A stretch of DNA of 64,000 nt from NCBI GenBank assembly GCA_034509735.1, contig JACGWO010000004.1, forward strand, positions 18,891,395 to 18,955,394. Direction: 5' to 3'. This document shows positions 31,247-42,438 of the stretch, in pieces. This stretch comes from Sesamum alatum. Lineage: Eukaryota; Streptophyta; Magnoliopsida; Lamiales; Pedaliaceae. How positions within the stretch are numbered: the first letter of the stretch is position 1; the number at the start of each line of letters is the position of its first letter. Under the pieces are notes generated by a model. That model did no database searches, had not been told where the DNA came from, and worked only from the letters and a program-made list of their open reading frames with translations. A program made the position numbers and the translations under genes.

Positions 31247-33230
31247 TGAAAGAAATCGTGGATCGTCCCGGGAAATTGCGCGAATGCGGAAGCGCGATAT
31301 AAAATAAAGTACAAAAATAAAGCATGCTTTAATGAATTAAAGAACACGCTCAAGGGGTGTGCCCTTGAGATTTCCCGGGTGTTCGGTGTATCTCATGAAT
31401 AAATAACACATAAGCAATCATGGAGGCCATAGGGTTGAAAAATAAAAGGAGGCGAAAACGTAAACCGAGACCTACCTGTTGTCGTTTTCGTCTTCAATGG
31501 CTACTCGCGTTGTTCCCCGTTTTGCACCAAGATCTCGTTCTTGAGACCCTCCAAATCGTGACACACGATCCACCCACGTATCTTGTACGTCGTGCTAGCA
31601 ACGAACAAGTGTATATTTTGGAGTGGATGAATCAACGACACGTTATCAATTAACGGTATTGATTCATCAATGTTCTAGTGTTCCAAGAACAAAAGAACAA
31701 GAAAGTATATTTCTTGTAGAGAGAGAGGGGGCGGACGAGAGGCAAGAGGGAAAGAGACGAGTGTGTGTTGTGTGTGTGTTAGAATTTCATCACCCTACAA
31801 TTTTTGGAAGCTAGAGGTTTATATAGAGGAGGAGTTTAATCCTCTTTAAACTCCAACTCTAAGAACTCTAATTTGACTAGGATTTTGACCTAGTCAAAGT
31901 CCTAGTCAAACGAGTGTTTGACCTAGTCAAACCAATCCTAGCCTTCCATCTCCCCTTTCCATCTCAACCGTTGATTTTAATTTAATTGAATATTTAAATT
32001 CCATTAAATATTCCAAAAGGCCAAATAAATATAATAAATAAATATTAATATTTATTCTAGGCCCATTAAATCAATTCCCTTAATAAATCCAATATATTAA
32101 TTTAATTCCCTTTATCAAATAGAAGGAATTAATTTCTCCAAGAAAATATAGGACCCGATTAAATCTAATTTAATCATTCCTTTACTCCAATATTTAATTC
32201 CAAATTAAATACTTAAGTGTGTGTGGATAGTCTGTGACTCTTTAGGTTCACCTTTCAGCTAGACTTAGTCGGATTCCTAGAATCCGCCCGTTACCATGGG
32301 TGGCCATCTAGCAACGGTCCATGGCACTAGAGACTAGGTGAAATAATCGGGGATGAACATTTAAGCTCTAACAGTACATTTGTCCTTCTGTCTTCGGTCT
32401 CATCACTTAGAGTCTAGGGCACGGAAAAATGCAGGTACCCATTTTGGACCTAAGTGTCGGTCTGTCCTTACTAAACGCCGCAAGGGAAACCTTCCCTTCT
32501 GTTCAGTTACTGTGGCCACAGATTTCAGGGACAAGACACAGAGCATACATGAGACTCAACTGTCAATACCTTTTGACAGGAGACAGATCCTTTCTTGGAA
32601 ACTACTGTCACTCTGTACACCGAGCTGCACTAGACATGGCTTATGACTACTCAAGAGTATTTTGGCAATCTCTCACCATATCTAAGATACAGACCTGATG
32701 CACAGGTAAACTCAGCAGTTCCTCAAGTCAAAGGACTTGACCTGTACCGTTTGAACCGGGAATACGTCATACCTTGCAGACCATACTCAAGGTCCTCCGT
32801 AAGACGGTTCCCGCGAGTCACCTCAGTCAGCTGCTTCCTAGCATGCTGACCTACTAACACTGCTTAGACGACCTTTGTCACCCGTTGATGAAATACGACA
32901 GCAGATGCTTAGTGCAAGTCTCAAAGGGAATCCCGGTACCCATTTTCGGGATTCCTTGACTTGGAGATTTCCGGACTGATTCGGTAAGACTGATTTCATG
33001 GACCTACCTCCAAACGCAGTCCCAATCCCCGAAATCGATTCTCAGTCCGTGTGCTTTGTTTGCGTAGTGAACAGATATGTAAAAGCAGATATAAGTGAAC
33101 GTAAACAAAGTATTGCCATATGAACTTTTCACTTCTTTATTCATATATGTTTTATCAAACACCTAAAATTGTCTAGACATAGGTTACATATTCCTGCCAA
33201 AATTGGCTTACATGGTCACCTATTCTAACA
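31247..33230 (-). mobile_element. 3' LTR of element C
   Basis: 1984 bp. Left end TGAAAGAAATCGTGGATCG, right end GGTCACCTATTCTAACA, followed by the polypurine complement ATCTCCCACTTG (33231-33242). A TATA-like box (tttatatag at 31818-31826 on plus) lies upstream of a GA-rich transcribed region (31690-31760) when read on the minus strand. Complete reference copy for the A/C/D/H/I/L family. Confidence 0.95.
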
Positions 33231-33246
33231 ATCTCCCACTTGACCT

Positions 33247-34341
33247 TTAAAGCCAATTGCCCATATGTCTAATCCCCATCTTCTCAAGATGTTGCGTATG
33301 AGCGCTCTGCGACATAGGCTTTGTTAGCGGGTCTGTTGTGTTGTCTGCTGAGTTGACTCGGTCCATCCGGACGTCACCTCTTCCTATCATTTCTCTAAGA
33401 AGATGGTAGCGTCTAAGAATGTGTTTGGAACGGTGATGAGATCTCGGTTCCTTTGCTTGCGCTATTGCACCGTTGTTATCACAGAAGATGACAACAGGCT
33501 CGGCGATGCTAGGCACCACACCCAACTCTTTGATGTAGTTTCTCATCCAAACCGCTTCCTTAGCAGCTTCTGAAGCTGCTATGTATTCAGCCTCTGTGGT
33601 GGAGTCAGCAATGGTTGCTTGCTTGGAACTTTTCCAAGCTACTACTCCTCCATTGAGTTTGAATACGTACCACGATTGATACTTGGCATCATCGTCATCA
33701 GACTGGAAGCTAGCGTCGCTAAAGCCTTCCAGAATTAGTTCTCCATTGCCATAGACTAAGAACATCTCCTTAGTCCTCCTTAGGTACTTAAGGATGCCCT
33801 TAACAGCATTCCAATGTGCTTCTCCTGCGCAGGACTGATATCTGCTTGTTACGCTCAAAGCGTATGCAATGTTAGGCCTAGTGCAATGGACCACATATTG
33901 GATGCTGCCTACGACAGAAGCATAGGGGATGACTTTCATCCTTTCAAGTTCCTCATCAGTCTGCGGGCACTGTTTCTTGGACAACTTGATCCCATGCCTC
34001 ATGGGAAGGAATCCTCGTTTGGAGTTGTCCATTCGATATCTCTTTAGGACTTTCTCCATATACGAGTTTTGGGTGAGTCCTAACATCCTTTTATATCTGT
34101 CCCTGACAATCTGGATGCCTAGGATGTAGGAGGCTTCACCCAAGTCCTTCATGGAAAACTGGGTTGGCAACCATGCTTTTGTGTTTCCTAACATTCTAAC
34201 GTCATTCCTAATGAGTAAAATGTCATCCACATAAAGCACTAGGAACACTATTGAGCTTCCACTGACTTTCTTGTATACACAAGGGTCGGATTCATTTTTG
34301 CTGAAGTCATAACCCGGTATTACTTTGTCAAAGCGAATGTT
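33247..34341 (-). pseudogene. pol: Element C reverse transcriptase C-half and RNase H
   Basis: Open from a TAG at 34342-34344 (in place of the Trp of QASRSWN) to the natural end HMGNWL at 33247. It holds YDFSKNESDPCVY, LYVDDILLI (intact YVDD), DLGEASYILGIQIVRDR, TRPNIAYALSVTSRYQS and the RNase H acids in FSDASFQ, TTEAEYIA and FCDNN. RT active site and RNase H look intact here. Only the upstream stop and the separate N-terminal piece disable the polyprotein. Nearly identical to A over the RNase H. Confidence 0.9.
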
Positions 34342-34344
34342 CTA

Positions 34345-34910
34345 ACTTCGGGAGGCTTGTTTGAGGCCATAGATGGACTTCTGGAGGCGACAAATTTTCT
34401 GTTCTTCTCCTGTAACCGTGAAACCCTCCGGCTGATCCATATAGATCTCTTCTTCACCGAAACCATTGAGGAAGGCCGTTTTCACGTCCATCTGCCATAT
34501 CTCATAGTCATACTATACTGCTATGGCGAGCAGAATCCGAATAGCCTTAGTCATGGCTACTGGCGAGTAGGTATCCTCAAAATCGACCCCGGGTCGTTGA
34601 GTGTATCCTTTACCTACAAGCCTAGCCTTAAAAGTTGTGACTTCTCCATCAACGCCAAGTTTGCGCTTGTAGACCCATTTACAGCCCACTGGCTTAACAC
34701 CTTTCGGTGGATCTACAAGACTCCAGACTTGGTTCTCGTTCATGGAGTCCATTTCGGCTTTCATGGCCTCAAGCCATTTTCCGGAGTTTGATGTCAGACA
34801 TCGCTTCTCCATATGTCTTAGGATCATTATCCAAAAGATCGGTCGCTCCTAGAAAGCCATATCTCACTGGAGGTCTGGACTCTCTAGTGGACCTACGGAG
34901 AACGGGAACG
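34345..34910 (-). pseudogene. pol: Element C reverse transcriptase N-half
   Basis: 34513-34827 contains WLEAMKAEMDSMNENQVW, VDPPKGVKPVGCKWVYKR and KGYTQRPGVDFEDTYSPV. It ends at a TAG (34513-34515) where E has Trp (AAWYDYEIW). Reading continues in frame as YDYEIWQMDVKTAFLNGF, with the first catalytic Asp, to the next TAG at 34342. Both stops are explained by single G-to-A changes in TGG. Confidence 0.88.
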
Positions 34911-36123
34911 TCAGTGGTGATTGTGGGCTGACTGTATCGGAGCCGGTGGTTCAGGAACCGGGGCTAGCTGTTCCTGAGGCTGTCCTTCATGCCTAGCATG
35001 TTGGACCTCTCGAGGTTGGTCAGCCCTTCGGCTGTCTATCCTAAATCCTCTAAGTGAGGGTTCCGCGGCTGTGTCTGATGGTTGGATTCCATCACTTGAT
35101 TCCTCAAGGATCAGCTCATCAGGTTGGATATCCTCCAGGAAGCGTTGCTCCAAGAATACTGCACTTCTTGAAACAAACACCTTTTGTTCCAAGGGGTCAT
35201 AAAAGTAATAACCCGCAGTGTCCTTAGGGTATCCAACGAACCTGCATAAGCTAGACCTGGATTCTAGCTTATCTCCCACTAACCTCTTGACGTATGCCGG
35301 GCTACCCCACACTTTCAAGTAGTCGTAGGACGCAGGCTTGCCGTGCCATATCTCATATGGCGTTTGGGTCAATGTACTAGTAGGCGCTAAATTCAACAAT
35401 TTGGCTGTCGTTTCTAGTGCATAGCCCCAAAAGGATAAGGGCAATTTGGTAAAACTCATCATAGACCGAACCATGTCCAACAGGGTTCGATTCCTCCTTT
35501 TAGAGACACCATTTAACTGTGGTGTTCCTCGAGGTGTCCATTCTGATATTATACCATGTTCTTTTAGATAATCTAGGAACTCCGTACTAAGGTATTCACC
35601 GCCTCGGTCTGATCGTAGGACTTTAATTTTGCAGTTGGTCTGGTTCTCTACTTCAAGTCTGAATTCTTTAAACCTCTCAAGAGCTTCAGACTTGTACCTC
35701 ATCAGGTAAACATAACCATACCGTGAATGATCATCGATAAAGGTTATGTAGTAGGAGAACCCACCTCGGGCCTGCGTCCTTAGTGGTCCACATACGTCTG
35801 TATGGACCAAGTCCAACAAACCTGTGGCAAGCCTACTTTGTCCTACAAAGGGCTTCTTGGTCATTTTCCCTCTTAGACAGGATTCACAAGTTGGTAGATC
35901 GCTCAAGTCCTCAAACTCTAGGTTCTTTGAGTCTACCAACCTCTTCATCCTGTCTTGGGATATGTGACCTAACCTAGCGTGCCACAGACGTGCGTTCCCG
36001 TTATTATCTAATTTTCGTTTGTGTTGAGTGTTGAGAACGAAATTCGCTTGTTGTAAGATATAGAGCCCGTTATGCAATGTACCAAGTAGATGAGCAATTC
36101 CACACCTCATCAAATAAAAGCAA
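34911..36123 (-). CDS. pol: Element C integrase, open 400-codon frame
   Basis: The longest intact copia frame of the window (annotated open to 36152). In order: pre-integrase GIAHLLGTLHNGLYILQQ, zinc module WHARLGHISQDR and CESCLRGK, catalytic acids in HTDVCGPL, TFIDDHSRYGYV and GGEYLSTEF, the core end TPYEIWHGKP and KVWGSPAYVKRLVGDK, and a Ser/Pro/Glu-rich linker. It would insert element cDNA into chromosomes. It is part of a polyprotein rather than an independent gene. A +1 slip in an A-run (T6 at 36124-36129 on plus) separates it from the protease frame. Confidence 0.85.
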
Positions 36124-36129
36124 TTTTTT

Positions 36130-36425
36130 ATTGATTCTAAACTCATAACCACTATTGTCCAACAATGGAATGGAGATGATGTTTTTAATCATACTAGGTA
36201 CAAAATAAACTTGCTCTAAATCTATGCTAATATTATCACTAATCACTAGAGTGGCGGATCCTACTGCTTCTGCTGAGATGGCCTTGCCATTCCCAAGCTT
36301 CAGGATCATGTCCCCGCTACCCAGTTTTCTGCTTCTTTTCAACACCTGCAAGTTATTGCAAATGTGAGCTCCACAGCCGGTATCTAATACCCAAGAGGCA
36401 GAATTAGTGACCATATTAACCTCAA
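36130..36425 (-). pseudogene. pol: Element C protease region
   Basis: Within the open frame 36070-36474: the gag end (ECPNSS-type sequence shifted here to VPKLFSNQ), VIEVNMVTNSASWVLDTGCG with the catalytic DTG, GDMILKLGNGKAISAEAVGS and YFVPSMIKNIISIPLLDN. The protease itself looks intact. It is disconnected from gag by a shift near 36440 and from integrase by the A-run slip. Confidence 0.85.
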
Positions 36426-37297
36426 TCACATAAATACCTTGGTTCGAGAAGAGTTTGGGCACTCTCTCTTCCAATGCCCTTTCTCACGGCAGTTGATACA
36501 TATGTCATATGCCTTCGACTGTTGCTTGGAGAAAACCTTTCCCTTTCCTTTGCCTTTCCCCTCTTTGGCAATGGGAACACTCTTAGTGTTCGTAGCTGCT
36601 TTGACGGCCTTTCCCTTCCCTTTCTTCTTCTTCCAACGTCTGGCACCTTTGCCTTTCGTATTAGAAGTTGAAGCACCTCCAAATAATACAGAAGGCGTGG
36701 ACTTCTTAGTCGTTGTCTCGTATTGCACCAACATATTGATCAACTCATGAATGCCCTTCTCAAGTGCGTTCATGTTGTAGTTGACGATAAATTGGTCAAA
36801 GGAGGGTGGGAGTGACTGAAGGATCACATCTATGTACGTTTCATTATCGAGACCTGCCTTTAGGTCCTCAAGCTTTTCCACCAGGGTAAGCATTTTAACC
36901 CCGTGCTCTTGTACAGAGGATACTTCTGTCATTTTAGTTCTAAAGAACGCCTTCGTCGCGACATACCTAGTATGCCGGTCCGGGACTGCATAGCAATCCT
37001 TAAGGTGAGCCATAATGGAAGGGACATCGTCTAGCCTTTCATATTGCTTCTGAATCTCATTTGTCATCGAAGCAAGTATGATGCTACAGACCTTCCGGTT
37101 ATCCTTATGTCAAGTCTCGAACGTCTCACGTTCTTCTGGCGTGGATCCTTCCGGCAAGGTCCTAGGGAGAGGCTCGTCCATGACGTAGCCTTGGTTCTCG
37201 TAATCTAGGACTATCCTGAGATTGCGCAACCAGTCGTTGTAATTTGTTCCATTGAATTTGTTTGTCTCAAGAATGGTGGAAATGGGTTCTTAGACAT
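36426..37297 (-). pseudogene. gag: Copia gag of element C
   Basis: The ATG at 37297 (MSKNP) is fixed by homology. A one-base loss within the first ten codons shifts the frame. A TGA at 37110-37112 replaces the Trp of ETWHKDN. From 37067 a 213-codon frame covers the rest: YERLDDVPSIMAHLKDCYAV, the VILQSLPPSFDQFIVNYNMN block, the Lys/Gly-rich basic region, and the complete zinc knuckle CINCREKGHWKREC near 36480-36520. Only the N-terminal ~75 codons are out of frame. Confidence 0.9.
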
Positions 37298-39076
37298 TTT
37301 AAAATCTTCATTTTAGAAAACAGCGCGCGATCAGCAGAAAAATAAAAGACGGTGGTTTGATAAAATAATTAAATGCATGGACTTTAGTCATTTAATCCTT
37401 CCACTATTTATACGAAAACACGGTACTCTCAAACGTCATTTTCGGGAAATCCTTTCCTAGTGGGCTTGGGATCCACAGCGATTTTTCTCATACCCCGCTT
37501 TTACGATTCGCATGGAAAAGATCCTGTGGAAGGTATTCCATACCATTCTCGTTCCACGAGATTCCCAAGATTATTGCCTCACCCTTTCACATGATCCCAA
37601 GGACTCCAAGTGAATCATGTTAATTGGGCGTTAGACCCAACCCAATCGACCGAGCCACAGACCCACTGGTACTCCCACGACTCGTGAGACAGGTAACAGC
37701 AGCCCATTTTTCGTTCATGATATAGTGCAACTTCCTTTAAGTACAATAACGTGCCACAACTCGTGAGACCACGCTATTGATCTAAAGCAGCTTCCTCACT
37801 ATGCCATGGATTGGAAGACATGGACAAACTCCTAGAGTTCATGTCCATTTTATCTGGGGTCTAATATTTTGACATTGGTCCAACCAATGTGAGAGTAGTA
37901 AATGACCGAGATCTCAAATAAATAAACATTCACACATACATCCATAATGCGTAAATTGAACCATCCATAGCAGTTATATGATAAATAAAAGCCCATTCAT
38001 CCATCATAATAACCACATGCAAAATTAAAGCCTAGCACGCCCCTGTTGGATGATCACGAGTCCAAATCCTATGCGACCCACTGAGCCCGCAGTGGATCTA
38101 TGGTCAATCTAGGGTTGGTCCTATACTATTACATTAATAGTAACCCAATCATCATGCTGATGGGCCTTGGTCTCTTTTCTCTTTCTTCACTTCATGGAAA
38201 ACTTCAAGGGACCTCCCGTCTGGGCTCTCCATGTGGTCCTTCCTTCTTCTCCACCAATTACAAAAATAGAAACCTCACTCCTAGTCTACTCTCATTACAT
38301 ATTAAAAAAAAGAAACCCCAGCGAAAACCCGGGGGGAGTACATAAGGAGGGAGGTAGAATGCCTTATTATTCCAAGGCAACTAGAAAGAGAGAAGGAGAA
38401 AGCAGTAAAAGAGGCACACAGGCCCAACAGAAAATAAACCATTCATTCGGTCTAAGGCTCGTGATCATCCATTTCCATCCAACACACGTAATCACATGAT
38501 CCAATCATATAATTACAATACACCAACAACACATGATTTCCAATCATAAATATTCAAAGTAATAAAATAAATGAATATGTGCATAATGTGTGAAAAATAA
38601 AACATAAATATTGGTAATAATATTTTCTCGTTTTAGGAAAATCTTTCCTCATTATTTTAAGTAAAATAACCCCGAGATTCCAAATCCAATGTATTTTACT
38701 CCTAAAATAATGTCTTTAGAAAATTAGGCGTAATTGAACCCTAAAAATGAATTTTCAGAATTAATTAAAAATTAAAACTGAAAATAATTTAAAAAATAAA
38801 AAAACACTACTAGGGTTTTAAAAACCCAAGCAGCGGCCTGCCGGCGTGCGCACAGGCGCAGCCTGGACGGGCGCGCGCGCGCGCAGGCCCCCTGCCTGCG
38901 TGCGCCCGCGCCTGGCCGGCAGCGTGCTGCGCGGCCTGGCGTTTCGGCAGGCCGTCGCGCGCGCAGGCTCCCTTGCCTCGCGCGCGCGCTGGCCTGCTGG
39001 TTGCCGGCCGCGCCCTGCGCAGTGCGTGCGCAGACGTGCACTGGGCACGCCTGCCGGGCGCGCGCGCGCAAACACC
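37298..39076 (-). other. Untranslated leader of element C
   Basis: Contains the two stem-loops (37663-37702 and 37744-37779), a segment bounded by inverted repeats GGATGATCACGAG (38048-38060) and CTCGTGATCATCC (38458-38470), AT-rich sequence, and the GC-rich tract (38825-39075) with cgcgcgcgc runs and the gcgcgcaggctcccttgcct motif. It ends directly in LTR interior at 39077. Overlapping ORFs of 85-100 codons in the GC tract on both strands are composition artefacts. Confidence 0.82.
37663..37779 (-). promoter_or_regulatory. Paired leader stem-loops of element C
   Basis: RNA sense is minus. Proximal hairpin 37663-37702: arms CTGCTGTTACCT and GAGTACCAGTGG pair at about 10 of 12 positions including three G-U, around a loop with CACGAGTCGTG. 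Distal hairpin 37744-37779: arms CAATAGCGTG and CACGTTATTG pair over all ten positions with one G-U, around gtctcacgagttgtgg. Confidence 0.5.
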
Positions 39077-40310
39077 TCCATATTAATATTTCAAAAGGCC
39101 AAATAAATATAATAAATAAATATTAATATTTATTCTAGGCCCAGTAAATCAATTCCCTTAATAAATCCAATTTATTAATTTAATTCCCTTTATCAAATAG
39201 AAGGAATTAAGTTCTCCAAGAAAATATAGGACCCGATTAAATCTAATTTAATCATTTCTTTACTCCAATATTTAATTCCAAATTAAATACTTAAGTGTGT
39301 GTGGGTAGTGTGTGACTCTTTAGGTTCACCTTTCAGCTAGACTTGGTCGGATTCCTAGAATCCGCCCGTTACCATGGGTGGCCATCTAGCAACGGTCCAT
39401 GGCACTAGAGACTAGGTGAAATAATCGGGGATGAACATTTAGGCTCTAACAGTACATTTGTCCTTCTGTCTTCGGTCTCATCACTTAGAGTCTAGGGCAC
39501 GGAAAAATGCAGATACCCATTTTGGACCTAAGTGTCGGTCTGTCCTTACTAAACGCCACAAGGGAAACCTTCCCTTCTGTTCAGTTACTGTGGCCACAGA
39601 TTTCAGGGACAAGACACAGAGCATACATGAGACTCAACTGTCAATACCTTTTGACAGGAGACAGATCCTTTCTTGGAAACTACTGTCACTCTGTACACCC
39701 GAGCTGCACTAGACATGGCTTATGACTACTCAAGAGTATTTTGGCAATCTCTCACCATATCTAAGATACAGACCTAATGCACAGGTAAACTCAGTAGTTC
39801 CTCAAGTCAAAGGACTTGACCTGTACCGTTTGAACCGGGAATACGGCATACCTTGCAAACCATACTCAAGGTCCTCCGTAAGACAGTTCCCGCGAGTCAC
39901 CTCAGTCAGCTGCTTCCTAGCATGCTGACCCACTAACACTGCTTAGACGACCTTCGTCACCCGTCGATGAAATACAACAGCAGATGCTTAGTGCAAGTCT
40001 CAAAGGGAATCCCGGTACCCATTTTCGGGATTCCTTGACTTGGAGATTTCCGGATTGATTCGGTAAGACTGATTTTCATGGACCTACCTCCAAGCGTAGT
40101 CCCAATCCCCGAAATCGATTCTTAGTCCGTGGGCTTTGTTTGCGTAGTGAACAGATATGTAAAAGCAGATATAAGTGAACGTAAACAAAGTATTGCCATA
40201 TGAACTTTTCACTTCTTTATTCATATATGTTTTATCAAACACCTAAAATTGTCTAGACATAGGTTACATATTCCTGCCAAAATTGGCTTACATGGTCACC
40301 TATTCTAACA
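39077..40310 (-). mobile_element. 5' LTR of element C, U5-truncated
   Basis: Matches 32005-33230 of the 3' LTR, ending CACCTATTCTAACA and followed by the GTATC duplication. About 760 bp of U5-side LTR and the primer site are missing, replaced by a direct join to the GC-rich leader. Confidence 0.93.
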
Positions 40311-40315
40311 GTATC

Positions 40316-40648
40316 TCCCTCTGTGAGGTTGAGGCCTCTATTTGTAGGCATAAGTTGGACTTTGGAGCTTGAGCTCACTTTTATTAGGCTTATCACCATG
40401 GGCTTTAACATAAACTAGTCTTCTAACGGACATTTTGAACATGTACCTTGCCCAATTTATCCAACCCAAAATAATAAATTTATATTTATTTTGGATTGAT
40501 CTATAAAAATACATAAGGCCTTAATTTAATATGGGCTTATGAATTTAATTTCTTTTATACGATAAGCCCAAATTTATTATGGACTTTCATTTTGGAACCA
40601 AATTGTTAGCCAATTTATTTGGGCTTTAATTGGTGATTTATTCCAACA
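40316..40648 (-). mobile_element. LTR 'X', right part
   Basis: Continues 31191-31246 after removal of C. On the minus strand it begins TGTTGGAATAAATCACC (right end ..ttattccaaca at 40648). It has a TATA-like ctacaaatagaggcc (complement of ggcctctatttgtag, 40338-40352) about 300 bp in and would end ..gtacaaagca, total about 390 bp. The borders do not share a target duplication (CAGAA and TATTT). The superfamily is unknown to me. It lies against LINE1 sequence at 40649. Confidence 0.55.
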
Positions 40649-41470
40649 TATTTCGATGTCAATAGTAGCATTTCCATAACTATTACGAACAGGTATAGCG
40701 AGAGAGGATCACCATGCCGCAATCCCCTAACCCTGGTAAAGTACCCATGGGGCTAGCCATTGACGAGGACGAAATAGGTGACTGGTGTAACACATTACAT
40801 GATCCACTGCACCACAATCGGCGACTAACACCTTGGAGATTTATTTGTAGACCATGTTGCATCATGCAATCGGCCGGAAATCCATCGGTCCCTGTGGGTT
40901 CTCCCCTTTTAGTATCAATGAAAGGAAAGTTGCGTTCACTTGCTTTAAAAGGCGGCCGGTGCGAAAGAACTCTTGAACTCCCGTTGTAACCTCCGACCCA
41001 ACTAGGCTCCATGCCTTTTTGAAAAAAAATAAGCCATGTATCCTTTCAGCCCTAGGGCCTTGTCGTTGGCGATATTGAACAGGGCCTGCTTCACCTCACT
41101 CGGCGTTATTGGTTGCAACAGGTCCTATGCACGGGCTACCATAACTTCACCAGTGAGATAAGGTTCCAGCAGTCGTAGATCGAGATTGTGCGCTCTTGGC
41201 GACCCACCCAACAGGTCCGAATACCACTTGACTACCGCAGCTGCTATATCGTCTTGGCCACGCACCACTACTCCGTTGCATCCTCGCAATTGGAGAATCT
41301 GCTTCTTCGCTTGTTGAACTTGGAGTTTTCGAAAAATATCCTAGTGCATTGGTCCCCATCCTTAGTCCAGTTTGTCTTGACCCGTTGCGGTATCATGGAA
41401 CTCTCTTGCGCCGACACCACCGCATGAATGTAGCGGCAGAAATGCTCCATGTCTTGAAAGAGCACCACCC
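40649..41470 (-). pseudogene. LINE1 ORF2, linker and first half of reverse transcriptase
   Basis: Read right to left: TNWTKDGDQCTRIFF (41268-41468 frame) is the conserved linker motif preceding LINE RT, followed by KKQILQLRGCNGVV, a FNIANDKALGLKGYMAYFF block and, in another frame, QEFFRTGRLLKQVNATFLSL then DFRPIACCNMVYK. After an internal deletion comes GLRHGDPLSLYLFVIVM near 40670-40730, the conserved GLRQGDPLSP-type motif. The sequence stops at LTR X, before the catalytic FADD/YADD box. Non-functional. Confidence 0.87.
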
Positions 41471-42438
41471 TTGGGTATTGCTACACTACATGTTGGACCT
41501 GCTTCAAGAAATCCAAGTCTTGTTGACAGTTAACGGCCAAATCGCCTTTGTGTCCTTTCGCGGCAAAAGATTGGCTTTAGAGCTTTAAGCTTGCGGGTGA
41601 TTGCGAATATGGACGTGCCAACTATGCGATGTCGCCACACTCTATCGACCTCACGCAGAAAATCTGAGTTGTCCGTCAAGTAGTTCTCGAATATAAAAGA
41701 ATAATGGTGGGCAGGCTTCCCAATTACCCCAGCTTGGATGATAGAGGACTACGATTGGACATGCACATGACTGAAGCTACATAGCTTATGGTTGGCCATC
41801 TTTCAAACCATGCTTCATTACCAACCACTCTGTCGAGCTTCTTCCACAGACTATGGGCCCCTAAACTGCAGTTATGCTACTAGTATGGCTCGCCCATCAT
41901 TGGTAATGAGGTAGGTCGTGCCATGTCTAAGGATTCCTTAAATTCCCTCATAGCCACTAGATTGTCGTCAGTCTCTCACACCTCTCTCTTAGGTGAAGCA
42001 CACAGTTGAAATCTCTGATGAGGATCCACGGATCATCCTCCAAGTCCACAACCAAAGCTAGAATTTTATCCCACAGTTGTCGCCTAGTTGTATGTCATTT
42101 GTGCCATAAATCATGGACAGGAACAACTCAGTCCCCCCATCTCTCGTTCTTACAAGGCAATGCACAATTTGGGGGTGCCTATCAAGGATCTCTATTTCAA
42201 CAGCATTGTCGTCCCACCCGATCCAGATCCGTCTGCCCCGGCCATCCAGGTCGTATTCAGAAAACCACGAACAATGACTACATACGACCTGTTGTATGGA
42301 TGAAGCATTCTGTGCAGTTACTCATGTCTCTACAATACCAAGGATATGTAACTTAAACTCCGATGCAAGGGCCGTCATGGCTCCTTGGTGGTCTCGTTTA
42401 TTGAGACTGCGAACATTCCATGATGTGAGGTTAATCAT
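41471..42438 (-). pseudogene. LINE1 ORF2, endonuclease domain
   Basis: The start at 42438 (MINLTSWNVRSLNKR) is the usual beginning of the apurinic-like endonuclease that nicks target DNA. The frame continues to GIVET followed by TGA (expected VET then K/R). Further blocks are visible in scattered frames: FLNTTWMAG, and near 41975-42050 DDPWILIRDFNCVL, the conserved PW..(G)DFN motif in which the usual Gly before DFN is Arg. Many stops and shifts. Confidence 0.82.

Larger units (their letters stand above)
31247..40310 (-). mobile_element. Ty1/copia element C, best preserved copy
   Basis: Minus-strand element between GTATC duplications: 3' LTR 31247-33230, pol and gag 33247-37297, leader to 39076, and 5' LTR 39077-40310, which lacks its U5 half and the primer site. 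The two LTRs differ at roughly 20 positions over the ~1 kb I compared by eye, mostly transitions. The integrase frame is fully open, while gag and RT are broken by few changes. It sits in LTR X, which sits in LINE1, so C is among the latest insertions. Confidence 0.95.

Noticed and set aside
33814..36977. Plus-strand ORFs over element C (for example 34357-34791, 36439-36750)
   Set aside because: Antisense shadows of the RT, integrase and gag frames on the minus strand. The same holds for 40714-43258 plus-strand frames over LINE1.
38825..39075. CpG-island-like host promoter
   Set aside because: The CG-rich stretches (also 19795-20005, 46869-46995, 63850-64000) are the same leader module of copia elements, not gene-associated islands.
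38772..39106. Overlapping 85-100 codon frames on both strands in the GC-rich tract (also 63688-63985)
   Set aside because: GC-rich composition removes stop codons. The tract is copia leader sequence shared with A, H and L, and the frames are not conserved.
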